A stretch of DNA of 64,000 bases from Lota lota (taxonomy: Eukaryota > Chordata > Actinopteri > Gadiformes > Lotidae): contig JACYXH010000214.1 in assembly GCA_026745465.1 (NCBI GenBank), positions 20,001 through 84,000 on the forward strand, read 5' to 3'. Shown piece by piece: positions 24,748 to 45,423 of this stretch; positions within the stretch are counted from its first letter, which is position 1; each line of letters begins with the position of its first letter. Made by a program: the position numbers and the translations under genes. A model generated the notes under the pieces. It was not told the DNA's origin and did no database searches. It worked only from the letters and a program-made list of their open reading frames with translations.

Positions 24748-25539
24748 TAGCGTGTGGTAGTGTTTAGTGTGTGTCTTGTTGCGGTGACAAGGTTAATCAG
24801 GGAGGTTGTGAGCGCAGTTTACAGTTTCAGACGTTGAGCGGCTTCCCGCGGTGACATCATTACCCGCCGAGCAGACTGGAGCTGCCTTTTGTTCCGCTTG
24901 CCCAGCGCACATAATGGGCTCCTGTTTATAGGTTCTCTTTTTTTATTTAGCTCTCGTTGCTGTGGTTTTGTTGTTGCCGTAGGATTTAATTCGATGTTGG
25001 CAGTCAGAACGCACTTTGTCGATGTGCGCAATCTCGGTATCTCTGAGCTGCAACTATTACGCACTAAATAAAATAAAATAAAATATAGAAATGTCTGCTA
25101 TTGAGCGTGGCCTTCCGATCACTGGAGGTACGCCGCACTTGAATCAGTTTGGTAGGCGGTGTGGAGATGCTTTGACTTTTATCAGCCTCACTAGATCGGC
25201 GTTTGGGATAACAGTGTCTTCTGAATGTAAATGCGATTCCGGTAAAGACCTAGCCAATCAGGCGGGTTGGTATTGGGATTTTATAATACAAGCGTGCTAA
25301 TCTGCTCCATTTAAACCAGGTTATGAGCTCGTACCAGAGCTCATTAAGCCCCATCGTGACGGCTGCTGCAGGGAAAATGTTTTGTTGGAACAACCCCTGG
25401 GGTCATTACAGTCTCTCTACCCCAGTGTGATCCACTGGTTTGAGATCTGGTGGTTCATGGACTCAGACAGAAGTGGGTATTTAGTTCAGGGATTCATAGA
25501 GTCGGACAGAAGTGTGTATTCAGTTCAGGGATTCATTGA

Positions 25540-25800
25540 GTCAGTGAATGAATGGGTGTATGGGTGCATGAATGTGTTTATGAATGGGTGAACCTGTGTA
25601 TAAATTGGTGAATGAATGTATGTGTGAATGGGTGAGTATGGGTAAGAATGGGTGAATGTATGTATGATTGGATGAGCGTGTGTATGCATGGGTGAAAGTG
25701 TGTGTGTGAATGCATGGGTGAATGTGTGGATGAATTAGTTAGTGTGCGAGTGAATGTGTGTATGCATGGGTGAATGTGTGTGAGTGTGTGCATAATGAGC
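25540..25800. repeat. Degenerate tgaatgggtg-type repeat
   Basis: Diverged tandem variants of gtgaatgtgtgtatgcatgg over about 260 bp. No gene. Confidence 0.8.
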
Positions 25801-25844
25801 GAATGTGAATTAGTTAATGGCAGAGTGTCACACCAGGTAAGCTT

Positions 25845-26152
25845 AGGCACCCCTACATCTCACACACACGTAGACAACCCTCGTCTAGAGAGACTAGGCA
25901 CCCCTACATCTCACACACACGTAGACAACCCTCGTCTAGAGAGACTAGGCACCCCTACATCTCACACACACGTAGACAACCCTCGTCTAGAGAGACTAGG
26001 TACCCCTACATCTCACACACACGTAGACAACCCTCGTCTAGAGAGACTAGGCACCCCTACATCTCACACACACGTAGATAACCCTCGTCTAGAGAGACTA
26101 GGCACCCCTACATCTCACACACACGTAGATAACCCTCGTCTAGAGAGACTAG
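25845..26152. repeat. 51-bp minisatellite, 6 copies
   Basis: The unit begins ggcacccctacatctcacac, then acacgtagacaaccctcgtc and tagagagacta. Six copies differ by a few point changes (gtagaca/gtagata, ggcacc/ggtacc). The length is a multiple of three, so a 17-residue periodic frame stays open; this is likely incidental. Confidence 0.95.
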
Positions 26153-26318
26153 GTGACTAGGTGAACGTTTTGTATTTTTTTTTATTACTAATGCTAGCTA
26201 GGCTGGTCAGGGTTTTGGTTCTTTTCTTTCTTAGGACCTCAGCTCTTTAGTAGTATTGTTTTGCTAAGTTGCTTTCCTTTGGCTCCACCATCGATCCCCT
26301 TACTCTCCCTTTCTATCC

Positions 26319-26390
26319 TCCCCCCCCCACCTACCCCCCCCCCCCCCCCCCCCCCCCCCCCACCTCCCCACCTAACCCCCCCCCCACATA
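26319..26390. repeat. Poly-C tract
   Basis: C runs broken by a few A/T; the longest is about 27 nt. Confidence 0.9.
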
Positions 26391-26650
26391 GTTTTACTTT
26401 TCAGTTGTGTCTCTTCAATGTGTTCCACCTCTGGTTGTTCTGTTAGTTCCTTTACCCTTTAGACCTTTTTGAACGCAACACTGAGCACTTAAGGGGACCC
26501 AGTAACTATTCATTCTTTTCAGCGACTATTAGCATAAAAGCCGGCGTCAAATGCTAACTCTCGGAGTCCTTTCACGGGGAGAAGGAGATGTAAAGAGGCT
26601 TTTAATCCACAAGGTCAAGTCAACCACTGTTGACAATTAGTCAACCACAA

Positions 26651-26654
<4 letters not shown>

Positions 26655-26704
<50 letters not shown>

Positions 26705-26710
26705 GGTGGG
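26655..26710. repeat. (TG)n microsatellite
   Basis: About 22 TG units, then gggtgggtgggtggg. Confidence 0.93.
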
Positions 26711-27680
26711 AGAAAAACGGTATGAATATGGTAGGGCGCCTTTCCCTGATGCTTTGATCTTTTATTTATGTCCCTGTGAAATTAAAACTATCCAGTTCAT
26801 TACTTGTGTAAACAAAAGATATTACTTTCAGATTATGCTCTGAATATGTATTCCTTCACGCCTGGTGGGAGGTGGTTTTCAATCTTATATTCTATGTTTC
26901 GGTTCATTCATTGCTTTTATCTGTGGAGGGATGAATGCATAAACCTATATCATACATGGCGGTGGAGCAAACTATGACCATAAATCAATCCGCTAAGCTT
27001 CAAATGGCCAAGAAGTTGGGTACGATGCTATTTTAATTGAATAAGCGATATTGCAAATACAAGAATTTGACTGGCCTCTTAGTACTGTTTTCCATTTTGT
27101 ATGCTCATTAAATATATCAGACATTTTTATCCAATTCCTTTAAGGCTGAATAAATATCCGCCTTTTTATCGCTTGCGGCTATTTGGTCTATTCTTCGGGC
27201 GTATTCTTTCATATTTGTGGTCGGTGCCATCTAGTTTTCCCTCCGAGACCTTTTGAACGTGATCTTATTGAAGAGTGTGAGGAGAACTTTGCACCAATCA
27301 AAATGGCCGAATCCAAAAGGCTCCGTGGAGAGAGCGGAAGGTTCTGGGCTCCAACTGCTTTATTTGCTGCCTGTTTTTTAATCCTCCAGCAGTTATATCT
27401 GTGAATTACCCAATTTAATGGTGGCTTGATTTCCTGAGTCTTAATTAAAAGAGGGGAATCTCGTGTGCAGCTTGGCCAAGGAACCCCGGCAGACTGCTCG
27501 GTCATCCATGCAGCTTGGGGTTAGGGTTGGTGTGAGTACCCCACTTGTACCCCACAACCCCATCAGTAGGGCTCCGGTACCCCTTAACCCACACCGGAAC
27601 ACAAATGCGCTGCTTTGAACGAATGTCATGCTATGATCATTCAGCATCATTCACAGTGTGGTTGCAAATACATACTTACT
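26711..27680. other. Intergenic, nothing recognised
   Basis: AT-rich unique sequence. Short open frames such as 27183-27404 have no recognisable domain. Confidence 0.5.
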
Positions 27681-27782
27681 GTCTTCGTCTTCGTCTTCGT
27701 CTTTGTCTTTGTCTTTGTCTTTGTCTCCATCTTCTTCTTCTTCTTCTTCTTCTTCTTCTTCTTCTTCTTCTTCTTCTCCCTC
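27681..27782. repeat. Hexa/trinucleotide repeat (gtctttn, cttn)
   Basis: gtcttc/gtcttt hexamers followed by about 16 ctt triplets. Confidence 0.93.
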
Positions 27783-28121
27783 TGCAGTTTTTGAAGCCCG
27801 GAGTATTGGGGTTTTAAGCATTCTGCCTCCTACATTTTGTACGGATTGCTTTAGTGAAAAACTCGTCCAGGATTCCACCCGTCACGACCCGTCTGTCTGC
27901 GGACGATGGAGACGACGCCTCTCCCCTGACCCACGCGCCGTCAGGTCTGAGCTGCTGCTCAGCCCTGTGCCGTGCCCCGCCCGCTCCTGGAACATTCATC
28001 CTCCATAGCTACGCCGTCGTTAAGGAACCTCACGCCCTTAGCGTTCAGGTCACCAAGCGGTCCCATCGCCACATCTTTTCATTTAGCCTCTGACGACCGC
28101 CCGCCGTAAAACCCAAGAGGC

Positions 28122-28325
28122 CTAGCGCAGCGCGTAGCCTAGCGTAGCGCGTGGCCTAGCGCAGCCCGTGGCCTAGCGCAGCCCGTGGCCTAGCGTAGCG
28201 CGTAGCCTAGCGCAGCGCGTGGCCTAGCGCAGCCCGTGGCCTAGCGCAGCGCGTGGCCTAGCGCAGCCCGTGGCCTAGCGCAGACCGTGGCCTAGCGCAG
28301 TGCGTAGCCTAGCGCGTAGCCTGTC
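28122..28325. repeat. 17-bp GC-rich minisatellite
   Basis: About 12 copies of gcctagcgcagcgcgtg with variants (agcccgtg, gtagcgcgta). Each copy has two or three CpGs. Confidence 0.92.
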
Positions 28326-28508
28326 GCCACCAGCAGCCCGTGCTATCATGTTCGTTATCAGTTCATCAGCCCACCAGCCACCGGCCACGGATCTGGGCTC
28401 TCACCTCCACGCAACCATTCAGTCCCATGCCGTTCCTGACATATCGATCCCCAGTCTTCTGGGGTCCATTGATTCCAGCATTAGTGGTAATGTATGCTGG
28501 TGGGCCGG

Positions 28509-28545
28509 GCGGGGGGGGCGGGGGGGGGGGGGGGGGGGGGGGAGT
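28509..28545. repeat. Poly-G run
   Basis: G run of about 30 nt with one C interruption. Confidence 0.9.
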
Positions 28546-28734
28546 GGTGGAGGAATCTCGTCTCTGGTTGACCTTGCTGGAGATGTAATCCATTTTATTG
28601 GCCGCCACAGTGGATTTTGATGGGCAGGTGGCGTCTGTCAGCGAGCCGGCGGCGAGGATGTCGGCTGAATCCCGATGGCTCCTACCTGGACGCAATCCAG
28701 CTGTGGTGTCCTCTCCCGGAGAACACACGAAGGT

Positions 28735-30825
28735 CTGCTTCTGGAACGTTCATCCCCTATATCCCTACAGGCCTGCTTCTGGAACGTTTATCCCCTATAT
28801 CTCTACAGGCCTGCTTCTGGAACGTTCATCCGCTATATCTCTACAGGCCTGCTTCTGGAACGTTCAACCCCTATATCCCTACAGGCCTGCTTCTGGAACG
28901 TTCATCCCCTATATCTCTACAGGCCTGCTTCTGGAACGTTCAACCCCTATATCTCTACAGGCCTGCTTCTGGAACGTTCATCCGCTATATCTCTACAGGC
29001 CTGCTTCTGGAACGTTCATCCCCTATATCTCTACAGGCCTGCTTCTGGAACGTTCAACCCCTATATCCCTACAGGCCTGCTTCTGGAACGTTTATCCCCT
29101 ATATCTCTACAGGCCTGCTTCTGGAACGTTCATCCGCTATATCTCTACAGGCCTGCTTCTGGAACGTTCATCCGCTATATCTCTACAGGCCTGCTTCTGG
29201 AACGTTCAACCCCTATATCTCTACAGGCCTGCTTCTGGAACGTTCATCCCCTATATCCCTACAGGCCTGCTTCTGGAACGTTCATCCCCTATATCCATAC
29301 AGGCCTGCTTCTGGAACGTTCATCCCCTATATCCCTACAGGCCTGCTTCTGGAACGTTCATCCTCTATATCTCTACAGGCCTGCTTCTGGAACGTTCATC
29401 CCCTATATCCCTACAGGCCTGCTTCTGGAACGTTCATCCCCTATATCTCTACAGGCCTGCTTCTGGAACGTTAATCCCCTATATCTCTACAGGCTTGCTT
29501 CTGGAACGTTCATCCCCTATATCTCTACAGGCCTGCCTCTGGAATGTTCATCCCCTATATCCCTACAGGCCTGCTTCTGGAACGTTCATCCCCTATATCT
29601 CTACAAGCCTGCTTCTGGAACGTTCATCCCCTATATCTCTACAGGCCTGCTTCTGGAACGTTCAACCCCTATATCTCTACAGGCCTGCTTCTGGAACGTT
29701 CATCCGCTATATCTCTACAGGCCTGCTTCTGGAACGTTCAACCCCTATATCCCTACAGGCCTGCTTCTGGAACGTTCATCCCCTATATCTCTACAGGCCT
29801 GCTTCTGGAACGTTCAACCCCTATATCTCTACAGGCCTGCTTCTGGAACGTTCATCCGCTATATCTCTACAGGCCTGCTTCTGGAACGTTCATCCCCTAT
29901 ATCTCTACAGGCCTGCTTCTGGAACGTTCAACCCCTATATCCCTACAGGCCTGCTTCTGGAACGTTTATCCCCTATATCTCTACAGGCCTGCTTCTGGAA
30001 CGTTCATCCGCTATATCTCTACAGGCCTGCTTCTGGAACGTTCATCCGCTATATCTCTACAGGCCTGCTTCTGGAACGTTCAACCCCTATATCTCTACAG
30101 GCCTGCTTCTGGAACGTTCAACCCCTATATCCCTACAGGCCTGCTTCTGGAACGTTCATCCCCTATATCCATACAGGCCTGCTTCTGGAACGTTCATCCC
30201 CTATATCCCTACAGGCCTGCTTCTGGAACGTTCATCCTCTATATCTCTACAGGCCTGCTTCTGGAACGTTCATCCCCTATATCCCTACAGGCCTGCTTCT
30301 GGAACGTTCATCCCCTATATCTCTACAGGCCTGCTTCTGGAACGTTAATCCCCTATATCTCTACAGGCTTGCTTCTGGAACGTTCATCCCCTATATCTCT
30401 ACAGGCCTGCCTCTGGAATGTTCATCCCCTATATCCCTACAGGCCTGCTTCTGGAACGTTCATCCCCTATATCTCTACAAGCCTGCTTCTGGAACGTTCA
30501 TCCCCTATATCTCTACAGGCCTGCTTCTGGAACGTTCATCCCCTATATCTCTACAGGCCTGCTTCTGGAACGTTAATCCTCTATATCTCTACAGGCCTGC
30601 TTCTGGAACGTTCATCCCCTATATCTCTACAGGCCTGCTTCTGGAACGTTCATCCTCTATATCTCTACAGGCCTGCTTCTGGAACGTTCATCCCCTATAT
30701 CTCTACAGGCCTGCTTCTGGAACGTTCATCCCCTATATCTCTACAGGCCTGCTTCTGGAACGTTCATCCTCTATATCTCTACAGGCCTGCTTCTGGAACG
30801 TTCATCCCCTATATCTCTACAGGCC
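28735..30825 (+). repeat. 38-bp minisatellite, 55 copies, carrying heat-shock elements
   Basis: The array is 2091 bp, exactly 55 x 38 bp with no insertion or deletion. Each unit begins ctgcttctggaacgttcatc and continues ccctatatctctacaggc. The segment TTCTGGAACGTTC fits the three-pentamer heat-shock element TTCnnGAAnnTTC. By my reading 47 units keep all three pentamers. Units 2, 10, 20, 33, 43 and 49 lose the third, and units 22 and 45 lose the first. Units 3-24 recur as units 26-47. No frame meets a stop because the sequence avoids stops in all three + frames; the resulting 846-residue frame is an artefact. No promoter or gene was recognised in or beside it. Confidence 0.97.
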
Positions 30826-31308
<483 letters not shown>

Positions 31309-31657
31309 ATAGGTTGATATTTCACCCCCAAGTCGACTTCCAGCCCTCACACACCTTGCCTCCCCCAGCTTTCATCCTGCGTATCTTCCAGAACTATCCA
31401 TCCTCTATCCATCCTCCAGGCCATGAAGAATAAAGCAGGTAGTAAAAGCTACAAAATAAAACAGTCTGGAGGTTATTAGGGCCTGGCAGACATTCATTCA
31501 TATTCATAGGAAACCAATTGGAAAAGTGAGGATTTTCTTTTTTATTTCATGTTTTTTGTAGTTTTACACACCTCAGTTTTTTTGGCTGGCTGGCTTGAAA
31601 GGTTTGACAGGAGAAAGCCTGTGTGAGTGTGAGCGTGTGTGTGTCAGTATGTCTGTG

Positions 31658-31785
<128 letters not shown>

Positions 31786-31984
31786 CGAGAGAGAGCGTGT
31801 GTGTGTGTCTTGGGATGAGAGAGAGAGAGTGTGTGAGGGTTTGTGTATCTGAGGGTGGACATATGTCTGTGTTTCAGGAACGCTAGTAGAGACGAGTGAA
31901 TTAATAAAATAAAATAAAATGAAATAAAATAAGAAAAATAGAATGCTAGAGAACATTGAGTGTAGTTGAGGCTGAGAACCAGAG

Positions 31985-32190
31985 CTAGCTAGGAAGGTAC
32001 GCAAGACAGCTAGCTAGAAAGCTAGGAAGGAAGCTAGGTAGGAACACAAGGTAGAAAACTAGCTAGGAAGCTAGATAGGAATGTAGCTAGAGAGCTAAGT
32101 AGGACGTGAGGTAGGACACAAGGTATTAAGCGAGGTAGGACAGCGGGTAGGAAAACAGGACACTAGACAGTAAGCTAGGTAGGGGCTGGC
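31985..32190. repeat. ctagctagg-type degenerate repeat
   Basis: Diverged units built on gctaggaag and gaggtaggacacaaggtatt. A second, shorter segment at 33188-33305 shares gaggtaggacacatggtatt and aagctagataggaa, so the two were once duplicated or belong to one family. Confidence 0.7.
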
Positions 32191-32369
32191 TGATCAGTAG
32201 CAGAGGGAAGCTTCACCAGGTCTTGTCGGGGGACTCAACACTTCTGCTTTAGCAGTGGATTCATTCCCCCCACGAGACCTTCAGCCCAGCGATTAGCATG
32301 AGAGCTATCACTCAGCCTGATCATGCTGAGGATGCTCTGGCTCTCCTGTGTTGTAGCTGTATTGTTGTA

Positions 32370-32700
32370 GGGATGTTCAGGGTTAGGGTTAGGGTTCCTA
32401 TTAGGGTCTTGTTTTAGGGTTTGGTTTTTGGTTCTAGGGTTAGGGTCAGGGTTTTTGATTGGTGGGGTTTGAGAGTTTGTTTTTTTGTTCTAGGGTTAGG
32501 GAATTTTTTATTGGTGGGGTTTGAGACCCTATAACCATAAACCAAAACTCTCAAACCCCAACAATAAAAAAAACTATTCCTAAAACCAAAAACCTAACCC
32601 CAAAACCCGACCCATAGGAACCCCTAACCCTAGAACCAAAAACCCTAGAACAAAAAACCAAACTCTCACACCCCACCAATAAAAATAAGGATCTTTTAGG
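32370..32700. repeat. Telomere-like (TTAGGG-related) inverted repeat
   Basis: The left side carries gggttagggttagggttcc and ttgttctagggttagg plus ttggtggggtttgagag. The right side carries the complements: ctctcaaacccc, cctaaccctagaacc, accaaaaaccctagaac and ctcacaccccaccaat. The two arms (about 32400-32530 and 32540-32695) fold back on each other imperfectly. This looks like a fold-back of degenerate telomere-type repeats. Confidence 0.7.
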
Positions 32701-32708
32701 GTTTTTTC

Positions 32709-32710
<2 letters not shown>

Positions 32711-32781
<71 letters not shown>
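32711..32781. repeat. Pure poly-G run, about 70 nt
   Basis: About 70 consecutive G residues directly after the telomere-like fold-back and before more ttagggttagggttcg sequence. Confidence 0.95.
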
Positions 32782-32783
<2 letters not shown>

Positions 32784-32829
32784 TAGAGTTTGGGTTTGGT
32801 AGGGTTAGGGTTCGATTAGGGTCAGGGTT

Positions 32830-35280
32830 TGGTTTTGGTTGCCAATTCCCCTCTTTGAGGCTGCAACTGGGATAAAGATCTTTGGTAACTAGAGTTGACT
32901 TGAAATTGACACCAAAAAACAATACTGCTTCTTGCATCCTTAAATATTTGACGAAGTTTGAAGAGAGCGTTTAGTCATACATTAAAAAACAACAAAAGAA
33001 GAACTAGTTTGTTTAGATAATTATTTAATATTTTTTATGTGTTTAAACGATGCAATAAAACGTGTGGCGGCTTACAGTAACATGATACAGATGTGGTGCA
33101 TATAGGATTTCTAGCCTCGGCTCATTTGCAAACCTGTCCTTGGTTCGGCTTTTGTAATTAGATCATCGCACATCTTCATGACCACAGTACACATGAGCAA
33201 GGAAGCTAGATAGGAAGGGAGCTAGGCAGCTAGGTAGGAAGTGAGGTAGGACACATGGTATTAAGCCAGGTAGGACACTAGGTAGGAAACTAAGTACAAA
33301 ACTAAAACATATCATCATTGCGTCGGTACACGAGTGCACGAGCACCTCATAAATATCGACACACAAGTCTCACACAAGTGACATGATCATACAAAAATCA
33401 AAGTATCCAAGTACTAAGTATCAGGTATCAAAACTCCAATTACACACTGTGCACTTCTGTCCCGTCCCCCCGTCCCCTTCCCTCCCCCCCAGCCCCCCCT
33501 CTGCTCGGGTAAACACTGCTTCCAGAGGTAGGAACGGATCAGCCGCTTCCTGGGAAGGTCGCGAAAGGTCACGGCTTCTCATCGGCGCGCTCGACGCCAC
33601 CAGGAAGGAAGGGCACCAAATCCTCACCAGTACCCAGGGACCAGGAACTATTAGAGGGTCAGGGTTTAGGGTTTAGGGTCCTGTGGGAACAGGAGCCTCA
33701 CCTCTACAGCCCCTAATCTGAACCCCCCCCCTCCCCCCGGGCCCGCAGAGAGACCTGGGGGCCCGGGGGGGGATCTGAGACCTGGGGGGGAGAGTCTGTC
33801 CTAGACCTGGGGGGAGCAGGGACCTCTTATGTGTTAGTGGGAATGCAGGGGTTCTCAACCTTTAAAACACTGGAGAGGAGGTTCTCCCTAATATGAATGC
33901 AACAACACAGGCCTACTCCCTTTGATTCATCGGAATTCGTTTTCAACCACCGTCCCACGACCACTGAGATCGCCATTTGGCCATACAAATTCTATCTTTG
34001 AAAAGAGACTCACCTTTCTGACCTTCATCCTATCAGTCAATCAATAGAAACGAGGTGAATCCCCCCTGCGTTGGGGGGGGGGGGGGGGAGGGCAGCACTG
34101 TGAGTGGGGGCAGACATCAGGTAAACAGGATGACGGTTGGTTTGTACGGGAATGACTGGAATACACCTGTACAGAGGATGGAAAATGGCACCAGCCATTT
34201 AGTTGGATGCTTGAAGTTCTTCGTTGAATTGAGAATTGTTCTTTTGAGGCCTTTCCTTGTTGTCTTGTAAGATAGACATAATTGATGTTATGGCCGGATT
34301 GATGGAATTGGCCCCTCTTGTCAGCATGTTGTATTTAATGTTGCATGCATCATATCTGTTGTGAACAAGGGGTTAGTAAACAGAACAGCGATAAACCCTC
34401 TTGGATTTCCGCAGTTCCAAGTGGGTTTATTGCCGTAAAACCCCCCATGAAGAGGAAAGTAAATCTAAGTGGTTACTCTAGCTATCTCATGGTGAGTATG
34501 TGCTGTGCTTTGGCTAAAGCACGTGTGCACAGTGTACTCTGTGTTCTTTTAAAGCAGAAACCCTCTCAGTGACATCCTGCTGTGGGCTACTTGTTAAATG
34601 CAACACTTCCCCCACAATCCAACGGGTGTCTTGAAGACGGTCCAAGTCAACAGGCAGCGTTCACGCTGGCTATCATCTAGTGTTCTCCCAGGGCTGAAGT
34701 TAAAAGGGTCGGTGGAGGACTCTGCAACCACAGTGAGCAGCTCTCTCTGTTCTGCAGACCGGGGGGGGGGGGGGGGGGGGGGGTCCTAGCTAGACCATCA
34801 CATGCCCGTTAGTCATCGTCATAGAATGTCTTTTGATAAGAAAAAAGTCAATGTTTGCATTGCGGGAGTGTTTTATTTCATTGTTTTCATCCCCACTGTG
34901 GATGCAGAGCCCATGTCTGGTAAAGAACTACGGTACAGCCCATAGCAACCCCCCCCCCCCCCCACCCACCCCCACCCGTCTCCTCCGCTCTGATCCTGCT
35001 GCGAGACAGGAAGGCGGTGCTCTGCGGAAACTCAAGGCTGTTCATGTCATGTGAGTGGCGAGTGTTGACGTCTTTGGCTCTTCACTTTCTCCTGCTGCTC
35101 TCTCTTGAGGTGGCGGCGGCGAGCGAAGGAGGGAAGGAGAAGGGTGGAAATGCACTGCGCCAACGCCATCACCTCAGCCCGCCTCAGTAGAGGGCCAACC
35201 TTGGCAGGAAGCGCCGCGCCGCACGCCAACTCATAAAAACACACACAGGGGTCCGCCCAAACAAGACCCCTCCTCTAGCT
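32830..35280. other. Intergenic, mostly unique sequence
   Basis: Contains a hAT-like end caggggttctcaacct at 33846-33861 with no detected partner, poly-G runs at 34071-34088 and 34761-34782, and a poly-C run near 34950-34973. No gene-like exon was recognised. Confidence 0.5.
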
Positions 35281-35289
35281 CACTCAATG

Positions 35290-35690
35290 TACTGCATGGT
35301 GATGGAGGAGGTGGTGGTGGTGGTGGTGGCTGTGGTGGTTGTGGGGTATGGGTGGTGACGGTGGCGATGGTGATGGAGGTAGTGGTGGTGGTGAATGTGA
35401 TCGTTGAGGGGTATGGGTGGTGGTGGTGGTGGTGGTGTAGGACGGGGTGGTGGTGATGGAGGTAGTGATGGAGGTGGTGGTGGGGGGATGGAGGTGGTGG
35501 TGGTGTAGGACGGGGTGGTGGTGATGGAGGTAGTGATGGAGGTGGTGGTGGTGGGGGGATGGAGGTGGTGGTGGTGTAGGACGGGGTGGTGGTGATGGAG
35601 GTAGTGATGGAGGTGGTGGTGGTGGGGTGATGGAGGTGGTGGGGGGATGGAGGTGGTGGTGGGTTAGTGGGGTTGTTACCAGGGGCTTTT
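35290..35690. repeat. GGT-rich array with about 70-bp higher-order unit
   Basis: ggtggtggt triplets; the block ggtgtaggacggggtggtgg and gatggaggtagtgatggagg recurs three times at roughly 70-bp spacing (35434, 35504, 35573). The Pro/His frames on the minus strand are artefacts. Confidence 0.9.
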
Positions 35691-35999
35691 GAGCTTGGAG
35701 CAGCTGGTTGCTAAGGCTGACAGACGATGTGTGTCCAGGCAACAGAGGATGGGGGGGGGGGGGGGGATGCACCTATGACTCACTGGAGGATCTGATGGAC
35801 AAAGAGACACAAGGATAAAAAAACTGACACGCACACAAACACAAACACAAACACACACAGGGGCTGCCTACATAACAAAATCTATTTACAACATTACAGA
35901 TATATAGATATAAAGGTAGCTACACACACGCAGGCACACACACGCACACAGCACTCTGACAACAACAATGTGTTTGAAGTTCATACCTACTGGATGAGA

Positions 36000-36475
36000 G
36001 AAAGAAGGATGGAGAGAAGACTGAGATGGGTGAGAGAAAATAGGTGGGAGGAATAAAGGGAGCAAAACGATAGAGGGGAAGGGAGAGGGTGAAAAATGGG
36101 GAGAGAGATAGAGGCAAGAGAGAGAGAGCGAGCACGAGAGAGAGATAGAGGTAAGAGCGAGGGAGAGACAGAGCACAAGAGAGAGATAGAGGTAAGAGAG
36201 AGGGAGACGGAGCACGCGAGAGAGAGAGAGGCAAGCGAGAGGTAGAGACGGAGCATGAGAGAGAGATAGAGGCAAGATAGAGGCAAGAGAGAGGGAGGGT
36301 GAGAAGGAGGGCGAGAGAGAAAGAGGGAGGGAGGACAGATGTGAGGAGGCGGAGGGATGAGAAGAGAGGGAGGGGAATGCGTGAAGAGCAAGAGAGAGAG
36401 AGAGAGGGAGGGAGAGAGAGAGAGTGAGTGAAAGGGAGAGGGAGGGAGGGAGGGAGAGGAAGAGCGAGAGACACT
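36000..36475. repeat. Purine-rich GA tract upstream of chrna4
   Basis: gagagagatagaggtaagag units, about 30-32 bp apart and diverged, ending about 380 bp before the chrna4 start codon. On the minus strand it reads as Ser/Leu-rich open frames that are artefacts. Confidence 0.85.
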
Positions 36476-36479
36476 GTGT

Positions 36480-36678
36480 AGAAGGCGTCCAGTAGAGGCA
36501 GAAAGTGCCTGCTAGCCCAGCATCAGGTCCTAGCTCCACCGCGCGGGTGGTGTTTATCCAGGAGGGAGCGGAGCTGTTACACACCAGAGATGGAGGACAC
36601 CACATTGCCTTCCCAAGGAGCGCCCACCCTCCACCTGCTGGCCCTCTGACCTGTCTCTCCCCTGTCTTCTCCCGCCCG

Positions 36679-36713
<35 letters not shown>

Positions 36714-36855
36714 CCCCACGGGCTGCTCCGTTCTCTCAGTCAGGGAGAAGTTTCAACCCCTCAGCACGAGTGTGTGAAGACCCCCCCCTGGGGCCACCAT
36801 GCCGGACCAGAGCTAGCTGAGGACCAGTGAGGACCTCTCTCTCCCAGACTCCACC
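36480..36855 (+). promoter_or_regulatory. chrna4: chrna4 5' UTR / putative proximal promoter
   Basis: Moderately GC-rich sequence with a (CT)n stretch at 36681-36708 lies between the GA tract and the ATG at 36856. No TATA box is evident. The transcription start cannot be placed, so this is assigned by position only. Confidence 0.35.

Positions 36856-45423
<8,568 letters not shown>

Noticed and set aside
32370-32820. True chromosome end
   Set aside because: TTAGGG units are degenerate and bidirectional, and unique sequence and genes follow on both sides.
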